Source: Herbinix sp. (GTDB taxonomy: Bacteria > Bacillota > Clostridia > Lachnospirales > Lachnospiraceae). From it: a DNA stretch of 64,000 bases. The notes beneath the pieces were generated by a model, which was not told the DNA's origin, ran no database searches, and was given only the letters and a program-made list of their open reading frames with translations. The stretch is taken from assembly GCA_028691795.1 (NCBI GenBank), contig JAQUYQ010000001.1, forward strand, positions 42,699 to 106,698, written 5' to 3'. Of the stretch, positions 1-10,000 are shown piece by piece (position 1 is the stretch's first letter; the number at the start of each line of letters is the position of its first letter). Made by a program: the position numbers and the translations under genes.

Positions 1-1226
1 AAACTAAAGAATCCGGGGCTTTTAAATCTTATGCCGAAATATCTAATGCGTTATTAGATGCATGTAAAGAGTATGTTAATAAGTGTAGAGCTATAGTATC
101 ACTTGAAGATGTAAATGAATTTTCATTAGCTGATGATAGCTTTGTTCAAACTATTGAAAAAGTTATATCGAATTTAAATGACCCGTCTAAAATTCTATAT
201 ACTGGGATAAGGGCTCTTAATACATTATTAAGCCCGGGATATTTAAGTGGTCGTTTATATACATATCTGGGTTTGCCTGGTGGTTTTAAATCTGGTTTGT
301 TATTAAAGAGTGCTATAGATATCCGAAAATATAATAAAAATATAGTATTAAAAGATCCTTCTAAGACTCCGTGTGTTTTATTAATAACGATGGAGAATAC
401 TGTTGAAGAATCTGTTGAGCGTTTATTTAATATGACAGTAGGTTCAGAGTCTTCAATGGCAGATATGACAACTAAGCAAGTTGTCAAAACTCTTAAGGTT
501 GATGGTGAGATGAATTTCGAGGGTAATGGAGATTGTGACTTGAGAATCCGTTACTATCCGAATATGTCTATTAGTACTGATGATATATACAATATTATTG
601 ATGACCTGAGTGATTCGGGTTATGAGGTTATTGGATTAATATTGGACTATATTAAACGTATTAGACCATCTCGTCGTTCTAAAGATGAAAAAGAAGAATT
701 GAAGAATGTTACTAATGAATTGAAGAGTATAGCGGTTCACTATAATATTCCAGTTATTACGGCTCATCAATTAAATAGAGAATCTGCTCGTATAGTTGAT
801 ACTGCTGAGTTACATAATAAATCTGATGCCACAAATGAACTTGGAAGAACACATACTGGTTCTGCTTGGGAAGTTATTGAGAATTCTGATTTTGCGTGTA
901 TCATCAACTTAGTATCGGTTAAACAACCAAGCAAGAAAAAAACAGATGAAGATACATCACAATTTTATCTGACATTTAAACGTGTTAAGATAAGATATAA
1001 ACCGATGCAAGTATCTAATATATTCAGCCATCCGTTTGAATTTGGTAATCGTATTAAATTATTAGACGATGTTAATTTGAAAGAATCATTATCGATTATT
1101 AACGTCAATAATGATATGAGTGGAACCGAACGAAATGAAAAAAATAAAACTCGTCGAGGAGTTGTCAATCAATTTACTCCGATGAATGATGATTATGATG
1201 CTGATGAAATATTTAAATTCTCATAA
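1..1226 (+). CDS. dnaB: Replicative DNA helicase, DnaB-like (5' truncated)
   Basis: The frame is open from base 3, so the gene starts before the window and only its C-terminal RecA-like motor is seen. The Walker A loop GLPGGFKSG lies around bases 270-300, following the TGIRALNTLL-type lead-in typical of DnaB C-terminal domains. A Walker B-like strand (LILDYIKRIRP), the sensor region ITAHQLNRES and the late arginine-finger-type strand FKRVKIRYKP follow in the DnaB order. DnaB-family enzymes unwind the parental duplex at the fork as ring hexamers, driven by NTP hydrolysis. The internal ATG at 273 is not the start because the Walker A neighbourhood lies across it. Stop is TAA, immediately followed by a strong hairpin. 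It probably works with the phage polymerase, clamp and topoisomerase genes in this window. Confidence 0.88.
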   Translation, partial: TKESGAFKSYAEISNALLDACKEYVNKCRAIVSLEDVNEFSLADDSFVQTIEKVISNLNDPSKILYTGIRALNTLLSPGYLSGRLYTYLGLPGGFKSGLLLKSAIDIRKYNKNIVLKDPSKTPCVLLITMENTVEESVERLFNMTVGSESSMADMTTKQVVKTLKVDGEMNFEGNGDCDLRIRYYPNMSISTDDIYNIIDDLSDSGYEVIGLILDYIKRIRPSRRSKDEKEELKNVTNELKSIAVHYNIPVITAHQLNRESARIVDTAELHNKSDATNELGRTHTGSAWEVIENSDFACIINLVSVKQPSKKKTDEDTSQFYLTFKRVKIRYKPMQVSNIFSHPFEFGNRIKLLDDVNLKESLSIINVNNDMSGTERNEKNKTRRGVVNQFTPMNDDYDADEIFKFS

Positions 1227-1227
1227 T

Positions 1228-1268
1228 AATATAGAGTGTTATTCCGCAATGGAATAACACTCTATATT
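1228..1268 (+). terminator. Hairpin terminator after helicase gene
   Basis: A perfect 18-bp inverted repeat (1228-1245 pairing 1251-1268, 5-nt loop) starts two bases after the helicase stop codon. It lacks a long T-run, but the A/T-rich foot of the stem resembles the other hairpins that end operons in this genome. Confidence 0.7.
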
Positions 1269-1311
1269 CTTCACATTATTTTAAGAAAGTAATTACAAGG
1301 AGGAGTTATTT

Positions 1312-2313
1312 ATGACAACTCAAGTTATAAGAAGCCAATTAACCATGAATCCAGATCCAACCAGCACTACATTCAGAGTACCTTTATTTCCAGATCTGCG
1401 CAAACAACCATATACATATGGTGCTACGTGTTATTATAAAGGAAAAATATATTTTGTTGGTGGATTTAGTACAATAGTATTTAGCTATTTTTATTCTTTA
1501 GATGTTAATACTAACAAATTAGAAGATCTTGGGTCAATACCAAATGCTTGTAGTTTTAACAAAGTCATACCATATAATAATAAATTATATGTATTGGGAG
1601 GATATCCCTCGACATTTGGTACAAAGGTTTCTATTTTTGATTTAAATACACGAGTCTGGACTTCTGGAGCAGATATGCTTACCAGTTTATGTTGTTTTGG
1701 TGCTGTATTAGTCGGCTCCCGAATTTATCAAGTTGGTGGGCGTTTATCATCAGGTTCTGCTACCCAGAATGTATGTTCATATTACGATATTAAAGCCAAT
1801 ACATGGACCGCAATTGCTAACTTACCCGCTGCTGTTATGAGACCGGAATTAGTATATCATGATAATAAAATATATGCTATCGGTGGTTCTACTGCCGGAT
1901 TTAGTGGAGTTCCTGTTCATAACGCAGTTGATTATTCGAGTGCAATTTCATCCACATATATATATAATATCGCAACAAATGGATGGGCATCTCAAATCGA
2001 TCATCAAAAGTTAATATATGGCAATCCAATAATTAAAGACGATCGTTTATATTGTATAGGATGTAGTATTGGATCTCCTCCAACTATTTCATCTTCAGGA
2101 TCTACTTGGGTCTTTAATATGTCAACAGGAGCAGGAAATATTATTTCTCCTTCAGAAAACGCTATTACAAACGTTACCAATACAACGATGTGCGTTGATA
2201 GGGACCACAATATAGCGTATTTAATCTCCGGCTATGAGGTCAGAACGATTGATCTAAATAAATTGACTCCAGGTTTAGTTCCATATAATAAGTTCTTCGG
2301 TGGAAAGATTTAA
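1312..2313 (+). CDS. Kelch-repeat protein, single six-bladed propeller
   Basis: The 333-aa product has six Kelch blades, recognisable by repeated strands such as GKIYFVGG, NKLYVLGG, SRIYQVGG and NKIYAIGG, each followed about 20-30 residues later by a W or Y and preceded by a turn. Six such units make one beta-propeller, a binding scaffold rather than an enzyme. There is no signal peptide or membrane segment. An AAGGAGGAG ribosome site sits just before ATG 1312. It lies alone on the plus strand but within 2 kb of the giant minus-strand Kelch proteins, so a related role in receptor or carbohydrate binding, or a recent gene copy, is plausible. The short N-terminus lacks the IG-PT-AFIEH-type module of the giant proteins. 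Confidence 0.8.
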   Translation: MTTQVIRSQLTMNPDPTSTTFRVPLFPDLRKQPYTYGATCYYKGKIYFVGGFSTIVFSYFYSLDVNTNKLEDLGSIPNACSFNKVIPYNNKLYVLGGYPSTFGTKVSIFDLNTRVWTSGADMLTSLCCFGAVLVGSRIYQVGGRLSSGSATQNVCSYYDIKANTWTAIANLPAAVMRPELVYHDNKIYAIGGSTAGFSGVPVHNAVDYSSAISSTYIYNIATNGWASQIDHQKLIYGNPIIKDDRLYCIGCSIGSPPTISSSGSTWVFNMSTGAGNIISPSENAITNVTNTTMCVDRDHNIAYLISGYEVRTIDLNKLTPGLVPYNKFFGGKI

Positions 2314-2339
2314 TTATATGATATCTATAATTAAATAAA

Positions 2340-2349
2340 TATATATTAT
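2340..2349 (+). promoter_or_regulatory. Candidate phage promoter motif TATATATTAT
   Basis: Exact copy of the recurrent ten-base motif, about 31 nt upstream of the start codon at 2381. Confidence 0.45.
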
Positions 2350-2380
2350 TATGGTAATATATAAGGAAAGGTTGATAAAT

Positions 2381-3046
2381 ATGAAAACTAATTGGGAGTT
2401 TATAGCTCTAATAAAAATCGTTGACTCGAAAGAGGAAATGGGGAATCTGATCGAGACCGTGAATTTGGTCAGCGAGAAGGTAGCCAACCCCGAGCCCGAA
2501 ATTACTCTTAGCGTTCTCAACGGCCCCGATAAGAGTACATTAAATCTTACAATAGTCTCGAGGGACTATGAAACCATGGTCTTAATAAAGAATCTCATGA
2601 TAAAGAGATTTACCATCCTCAACCCTGATATCGATATGATGGTACAAGTTAGCTCTTGTATGATTTCTAACAACAAGCGGAAATGTAATGTTACTACCGC
2701 GCTCAAGAGTTATAAATCTGACAAAACCTATATCGATGAATTGGTTGTTGATGTCCTTGACCAAAAAGAACCCAGTTTCACAACATTGCTGTTCTTTTCA
2801 ATCAATACCCCCGACCCTGGGAAACCCTCAATCAATACAATTCCTGTTCTTGTCAAAGAATATCTGACTTCAGAAGATGTTGATGTTATCATTGATTCAT
2901 TTTCATCTTATATTGAAGATATTGATGTAGATGAAATTGACAAGCATGGCATGATTGCGGCGGTTTTGGATGCAATTCCCTGTGATTGGGAATTTGTCGA
3001 AACAAGATCTGTTGAGTATAGCGCCATCTATAAGATTGACATCTAA
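2381..3046 (+). CDS. Hypothetical protein, 221 aa
   Basis: I do not recognise a family. The start at 2381 (MKTNWEF) is preferred over an upstream in-frame ATG at 2351 because an AAGGAAAGG ribosome site lies between the two. The protein is soluble and mixed alpha/beta by eye, with no signal peptide or transmembrane segment. The 5' half uses noticeably more GC-ending codons than the flanking Kelch genes, a feature shared with probable abundant virion proteins in this genome. It is monocistronic, between a promoter-like motif and a bidirectional terminator. Confidence 0.75.
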   Translation: MKTNWEFIALIKIVDSKEEMGNLIETVNLVSEKVANPEPEITLSVLNGPDKSTLNLTIVSRDYETMVLIKNLMIKRFTILNPDIDMMVQVSSCMISNNKRKCNVTTALKSYKSDKTYIDELVVDVLDQKEPSFTTLLFFSINTPDPGKPSINTIPVLVKEYLTSEDVDVIIDSFSSYIEDIDVDEIDKHGMIAAVLDAIPCDWEFVETRSVEYSAIYKIDI

Positions 3047-3055
3047 ACACAAAAT

Positions 3056-3089
3056 AATACAGAGATAGTGTAATAACTATCTCTGTATT
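3056..3089. terminator. Bidirectional terminator between convergent genes
   Basis: A perfect 14-bp inverted repeat (3056-3069 / 3076-3089) is followed by a T-rich run on the plus strand and preceded by an A-rich run. It separates the plus gene ending at 3046 from the minus gene ending at 3095. Confidence 0.85.
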
Positions 3090-3094
3090 ATTTT

Positions 3095-3529
3095 TTATAT
3101 TATCCCAGATTCTTTTTTATTTTTTGTTATTGATACATCTTCCAGTATCAATATTTCATTAATAACTCCGAGAATCTCTTTGTTGTAAATTTTGATTTTT
3201 GATTTAGTAAATTGAGTTATATCGGTCATCTTGTTTAATCTCAATAGGAGAGCCCAAAGTTCTGTTGTTTTATACAAATCCAAACTTAAACGTTTTGGTT
3301 GCATATAATACTTAACAAACTCTGCCTCGGTATATTCCATATCCTCAACATATTCTGCAAGCAGACTATCATATCTACCGATTATATTAGTGGTGTTATA
3401 AATTATCTTATTTCCACTATCATCGGTAAAAGCCCCTTTATATGCCAATGAAGATAAAGATATATCCAGATTTTTACCAAAGTCTACACAATCTCCTATA
3501 GTACTACATTCCGATAACGTTTTTGCCAT
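3095..3529 (-). CDS. Hypothetical protein, 144 aa
   Basis: Not recognised. It is the last gene of the minus-strand Kelch operon, with ribosome site AGAGGAAGG before its ATG. The sequence is soluble, with a low-charge N-terminus (MAKTLSECSTIGDCVDFGKN) and a helical C-terminal half rich in K, E and L. No catalytic motif is seen. Position downstream of two giant propeller proteins suggests a small virion or fibre-assembly (chaperone-like) protein, which is inference only. Confidence 0.7.
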   Translation of the reverse strand: MAKTLSECSTIGDCVDFGKNLDISLSSLAYKGAFTDDSGNKIIYNTTNIIGRYDSLLAEYVEDMEYTEAEFVKYYMQPKRLSLDLYKTTELWALLLRLNKMTDITQFTKSKIKIYNKEILGVINEILILEDVSITKNKKESGII

Positions 3530-3547
3530 CGATATTCACCTTCCTCT

Positions 3548-3919
3548 TTATAATACGTTTGTTATATATATATTACGAATGTTGTTGTTGAGTATGCGGC
3601 AATTCACCCTAGTCATATAACCAGTACCACCGTCTGTACCACCCCTGTTATATGTATCAGAGTTTCTGTTTACGTTGATCGTTAGATAGTTTTGCGTGTT
3701 TATAACCATACCTCCAACTGGCATATTAGAGATATCATTGCAAAATATCTTTGGATTATACATCTTAGGAGTAACTAATGGAGGAGCAACAGGAATCAAG
3801 GGCATTAACTTTGGTATATTGACTTTAAAAGAAGAAGCATTATATGATGCATATGCTAGATTATACCCATATTCGGTTGCTTCTATATTAAACGTTTTAA
3901 TTGCATTAATATCTGTCAT
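3548..3919 (-). CDS. Hypothetical protein, 123 aa, possible small virion protein
   Basis: Not recognised. A clear AGGAGG ribosome site precedes the ATG. The sequence is low in charge and rich in N, T, P and hydrophobics (for example PKLMPLIPVAPPLVTPK), and the C-terminal half is glycine and asparagine rich with alternating beta-like strands. That composition is common in fibre-tip or structural proteins. It sits directly downstream of the 2497-aa Kelch protein. Confidence 0.7.
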   Translation of the reverse strand: MTDINAIKTFNIEATEYGYNLAYASYNASSFKVNIPKLMPLIPVAPPLVTPKMYNPKIFCNDISNMPVGGMVINTQNYLTINVNRNSDTYNRGGTDGGTGYMTRVNCRILNNNIRNIYITNVL

Positions 3920-3965
3920 AAATAATACCTCCTATAAAAGTATTTTAATATAATGTGGATAATAT

Positions 3966-4000
3966 AGAAGACTATAGCTTTTTAATTGCTATAGTCTTCT
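3966..4000. terminator. Hairpin between giant Kelch gene and small orphans
   Basis: Perfect 13-bp inverted repeat (3966-3978 / 3988-4000) downstream, on the minus strand, of the stop codon at 4013. It may partly terminate the Kelch transcript before the two small genes. Confidence 0.6.
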
Positions 4001-4012
4001 ATATTTATATTT

Positions 4013-7000
4013 TTACCTAGACCAATTAGTCCAACTACCAAGTTTACCAATTGGAGAATCTTTTGTTTTACTTCTCATATGGGATTTGTTATCAGGAACT
4101 GAATATCCAATATCCAACATGAGCTTAGTGTTATCTCTCTCTATATGAGATACCTCATTATCCCGATAAAGATATAGTCTATCTTCATCGGTTAATTGAA
4201 TACCACCATATGAATATCTGTTTTCGGTTGTCAATATACGATAATCTTCATCGTATATGATATAAGATCTATCTGATTTAGATATAAATCCTTCATTGAA
4301 TTTATATAGTTTTGATTTATAAGAAATATTTTGAATTATTTTACTATTACAATAATGAATATTATTCTTTCTATAAAGGATATTTCCTAAGTAGTCCATA
4401 GTGGCACAGAAAGTACCATCATCATAGTCTACTTCGGCCATGTAGAATTTTTCATAAACTATCTTATAGTCATTATTTATATCATATTTCATAATATAAA
4501 GATTGAAATTGGTATATACTAAGACGTATAAATAGAGATTTCCATCTTCTTTGAAAATGAAAGTTTTATAACATGTATCATCAAAAATCTCATATATTTC
4601 TGTTGATTTGAAGAAATCGGTATCTGTCATTCTACCACCAATAAGAAATGCCTTATTCCCGATATTGAATCCCGAATGATAACCTCGACCGTTTTTAATT
4701 GGTGTGATCGAATTAAATGTTTCATATTTTCCATCGAATACATCGACAGTGTCCCAATATGTTGCCCCCCCAAAACCACCAATCAAGTAAATCCTCGAAT
4801 TAAATAAAATGGGGAGCCTTTGAGCTTTCTTTCTCAATTCCCCAGTATAATGAATTTTTTTAAAGATTAAATTATATGATTCAACTTCAATTTCATATAT
4901 ACCAGCCTCATTATTGGATGAATTGTCAAATGTTATCATATAGATTTTTTCATCAATCTCATAAATAAAAGATGAGACAGGGACAGTATTTGGCATAGTG
5001 GCACTCACAGAGTGAACCGTGTTTGTTGATATATTATATCGCTTTATTGGGTTTGAGCGCGTTGTACCAATTCCTAATATATAAATATCATCACCATATC
5101 TAAAACAACCCGATGAATAGAATCCACCAAGAGTAATCGTTGTACTAATTACAGAGGGAACGAGACCAGACTGGTTGCAATTATAAACGGGCATTGTTGT
5201 AACAACCCCCGATGAGTTTCTTCCACCCAATACATAAATTGAATCATCAATCTGTATAGTATTGGCCTCTGAATTTATCGATGTATTTCCGGTAATTGTT
5301 TTCTCGGTTTTATTAATAGGATCATATTCAATAATAGATGGAGTGTATGTGCTATCGATTGATCCACCAAATATATACAATTTATTTTTATAAAAATAAT
5401 AGGGATTCCAGTATAAAGTCGATTTATGATTATTAATTATTGATTTAAAATCACGTATTCTGATCTCGTTGGTATTATATCCGCCTATAAAATGTAATTG
5501 ATCTTTAAATATAATGGTCGGTCCACCTTGATATATTGTTATATCATCAATGGCGTCATATAATGTATCAGTTTTTATATCATAATATACAATGCCTCTT
5601 TTATTATTGTCTCTTGAGCCTATAAAATAAAGCTTATTTCGATATTGAACCGGTTTACTGTGTATAAAATACTCACTCTTTGATTTCAATACCCAATTCC
5701 CCGTTACCGCATTATATATATCCGGTTTAAATAAGAATTTTTCATCTTCTTCGGAGCCATTAAAAACATAGATAATGCCTCTATAAATAGATGTATATAA
5801 TATATAAGGAGCGTCGTTATGAATTTTAGTAGCAGTTCCCCATATACCGGTACTTATAGTATATATTTGCATATAAAGACCAGCGTTATTATAAAACAAG
5901 TATATTTTACCATTAAATAATTCAGCCGATGTAATACGGGTATAACTTCCTGAAGGAGAATTTCCATCGGAAATGGTATTTGTTGTTATATTAAAGATCT
6001 TCAATATATCCTCTTGACAAATATAAATATTATTATTATATAAAAATAATATCGGTTTATATATATCAAGTGACACATTTATAGTTGTCCATGTATTAGT
6101 CGGTATATTATATTTCTCTATTTTGGTGGGTCCTCCTATACCTCCAATTACATATATATTATCTCCGCATAAAATAGCATCATGGCCTGATCGTGAATAC
6201 TCCATACTAGCACCATCAGTTATTTCACCGGTTATTAAATTATAAATTTCCATAGTATCGGTGGAACCACCAATTATATATGCTTTATTATTATACTCTG
6301 TGACAGTACAAGACGTCCTCGTATATTTCATGTATTTAGTAAACTCATCCTTATCCATAAGATTGGAATTTAGAAGTCTACTCTTAAACTGTGTGTTACT
6401 TGTATCAGTTGCCTGAATCAATTTGACAAAGGTTTGATCATTTTCTTTAACAACCGAGACACTATTAAATGAATCATTTATGAAGAAAGAATTCTTCAAC
6501 GATGTGTCTGTATATTTGATATCCATTGAACGTAAATCTAAAAGATTGGCTGAATCTTCATATTCGTTTAGATTTACTTTATAAATTGAATAAAGAGGGT
6601 ATGGGTTAATACCGCCTACTAAATAAGCTTTATCTCTGAATAAAATAGCGTTAAATGAATAGCTAACCCGATAATTTAACTCTTTTTTAACTACTTCATA
6701 AGTATTTATATCAAAAGTTTCATAAGAGGTGTATAAGTTGCTACCATTTTGTCCACCAAATACATATATTTTATCATTAAATAATACCGATTCACACTGC
6801 CATCTAATATCATTAAAATTACCAACACTTGTGACAGTATTTGTTGTCAATGAATATACTTCAATGGATTTGAGGCTGATATTAGTCCTACCATTGAATA
6901 TATAAATTTTGTCCTTATATAAAATTGAATTATGATAAGATCTGGCAAAATTTATATTTGGTCCATTTGATATAGTGTCATCTGACGTATTATAAATTTC

Positions 7001-10000
7001 GATCGATTTAAAGTGATCATCGGGCGATGCTGTAGCTTTACAGCCACCAATTATATAAATTTTATCACCATATACATGCGATGTGTGTCTATATCTAGGC
7101 ACTGTTAATGATTTAATTGTGTTGATAGTGTTATTCGCTATATCAAATATTTCTATAGGAGCTATTGGCGTACCTTGAGTGTTACCAGTGTTGCCACCAA
7201 TGATATAAATTTTACCATTAACTAACTCCGATGTATGATGGGTTCTATAAGATGTAGCTAATGTTGGTCCGTCACTCCATGTATCAGATTTAATATCATA
7301 CACCTCTATCTTATTATTAGCATTTCCACCAATTATATAAATCTTATCATTATATAAAGTAGCCGTATGATAGAAATGGGTATATAACGGTTTAGATTTT
7401 TTTCTTATGGTATTAGATTTTAAATCATACTCATATAGATTACGACTTAAAGACCCATCTTCATAACCTGTTACTATATATAATTTTTCATTATATAAAG
7501 TAGTTGTATGATGATATACTTTGCCCAGTAATAATGATAAATAGTTGTAGTCTTTTATTTTAATTTTCTTTATCCGATTAATTTGTGTCATTATATTGGT
7601 TTCATATGTATTATTAACATCATGGCCGCAAAGCATATAAATATAGTCTCCAACCACGACCGATTTATTTCTTCGCATCCCAATATCGAGTTCACAATAT
7701 ACACTTACCGTGTTATTGGTTATATCATAAATTTCAATGAGGGATTCGTCGGAGTTGATATTTCCCCCCATTATATAAATTTTATCATCAATTAATTGGG
7801 TTGTTTGATTTGTGGCTCTTGGAAATTGCATAGAAGCCATTGATGACCAGGTGTTTGTTTCTATATTATATTTAATTATTGTTGGACTTCCAGTAACACC
7901 ACCAATGCAGTATATATCCCCACCGTATAAATGACACGATTGTCTATATCGAGCAATTGGTAAATTAGCACCCAATGTCCAGGTATCTGTAGCTATATCA
8001 TATATTTCAAGGCGAGATGAATATCCTCCCCCTATTAGATAAATTTTCATATTATATAATATAGCACTTCCTTCATCGTGTTTATATGTTGATTCAGAAC
8101 CATATGTCCAAGTATCTGTGGATATGTCATATATTTTTACTGAATTATAATACATACTACTTGATTGGCCGCTCATCATATAAATTTTATCATTATATAA
8201 TACACTACAAGCCCCATGTCTATTATCAGAGCTCGCCGAACTCATCGACTTTGTTTCGGTTTCGCAATCAAATATTTGTATGGAAACGTTGTTTCCGCAT
8301 ACATATATTTTGTTATTATAAAATATATGGCTTACCGTGCTACCAAAACCTCCACCAGTATTTATACTTTTTAGTGTATTTGTTTTAGTATCGTATCGTT
8401 CAACATAATTAACAGATGGGGGTCCGCTTATCCCGTTATTACCCCCTAAGATATAAATATAATCCCCATATTTTTCGACGATTCCGTTAAATCTCGGAAA
8501 CGCAAGCGATGGTCCATATGTAATAGGGGAAGGCTCATATCCATCGATTTCGTATTTATTAAAATCAACGTTTTTAACACCTTCAACAACACGCCCATTC
8601 TCGGGTCTATATAAAACAAGATTATCTTCAACGTCATCAATTTCATATCCTTTTATTTTAAATGGATTTTGAAATTCCTCGGTTGGGTGTTTACTAATCT
8701 GCATATAGTTATCAGCGTTGAAGATATGATTTATATTAGTTTTTATATCGTAGTATAAACAAAATTGTTTAAATTTTTTGGTATATTCATTGCCTGGGGC
8801 ATTTCCAATCGTAAAGTCTTCGAGTGGGTTTTTAATGAGACCATACACGGTTGAATTTGATTGAGTTAACAATCCTCCTACATCTTCTGCTTTAACGCTG
8901 ATATCGTCTAAAGAATTAAGTCTAAGAAGATATTTATTATCTAAGATTAAAATAATTTCATCATCATTTTTAGTTTTAATCCACCTGAGATAGTTTAAAT
9001 CCCCAATGGGAATTTCGTTATACTCGATATTTATAGTACCGGTTTTTTCACCATAATAATATAGAGTATTTTTATCAGATGATTTGATTATAAAAATATA
9101 AAATCGACCATCAATAAATCCTATTGTTATAGCGCTATTTACAGATGGAGGAATTCCCATCCCGATTCCTTTTTCTTCACCTGATAATAGGTCATATTGT
9201 TTTAGTATTCCATTGGTATTACCAGTCTCTACATTAAACCAGTACAGACAATTATTATAGATTAATAAATTATCTACATTGCCGGACGCAGTATATATAT
9301 CATCTAATATTTTAATCATTTGGAAGTTTTCATATTTATATAGAGATAACGCCGGACTATCTCGTTGTACGAGGGCGTATATATTTTTGGTCTTATCTCC
9401 ATCGGAATACATATCACCCGAATCTTCAATCATTGATATTATACGAGATTTTTCACCTGATGGAGTATTGGTCTTTTTAACTGAGATGAGACTCATATTG
9501 CGAAGTTTATTTTTAAGCTCATAAGCAAAAAAATTCTCTCCATCAGATCCTTGAGCGCCCATTGCATATGTTACATCAGATTCATCTTTACTATACATAA
9601 CTCCAGTCGAGAGATTTAATCTATATGTATTTCCATAATCCATCATTACGAAAGCTTCTGGTAAAAATAGTTTCTTAACATGTGCTAAACGAGAATAATT
9701 ATTCCCACTTTTAAAATAATTGACCTCTTTTATAAGAGTTGGATGGTTTAAAAAACAAACAACGGCATTAATATCTTGGGAGGATATATAACATTCACAC
9801 AAAAGAGCTTTATATCCAGCATAATCGTCGGTATACCATGCAGGATATGTCGACGATTTCGTTATATGCCATGCTTTATTATCGGTGGAAAATACATATC
9901 CATTAAAAACCGTTTGCATTTTATTATTAACAATATTTTTCCCGTCATAAATGAGCCAATCGACACCAGTAAGAGAAATCGAATTATCTCTAATATCGGA

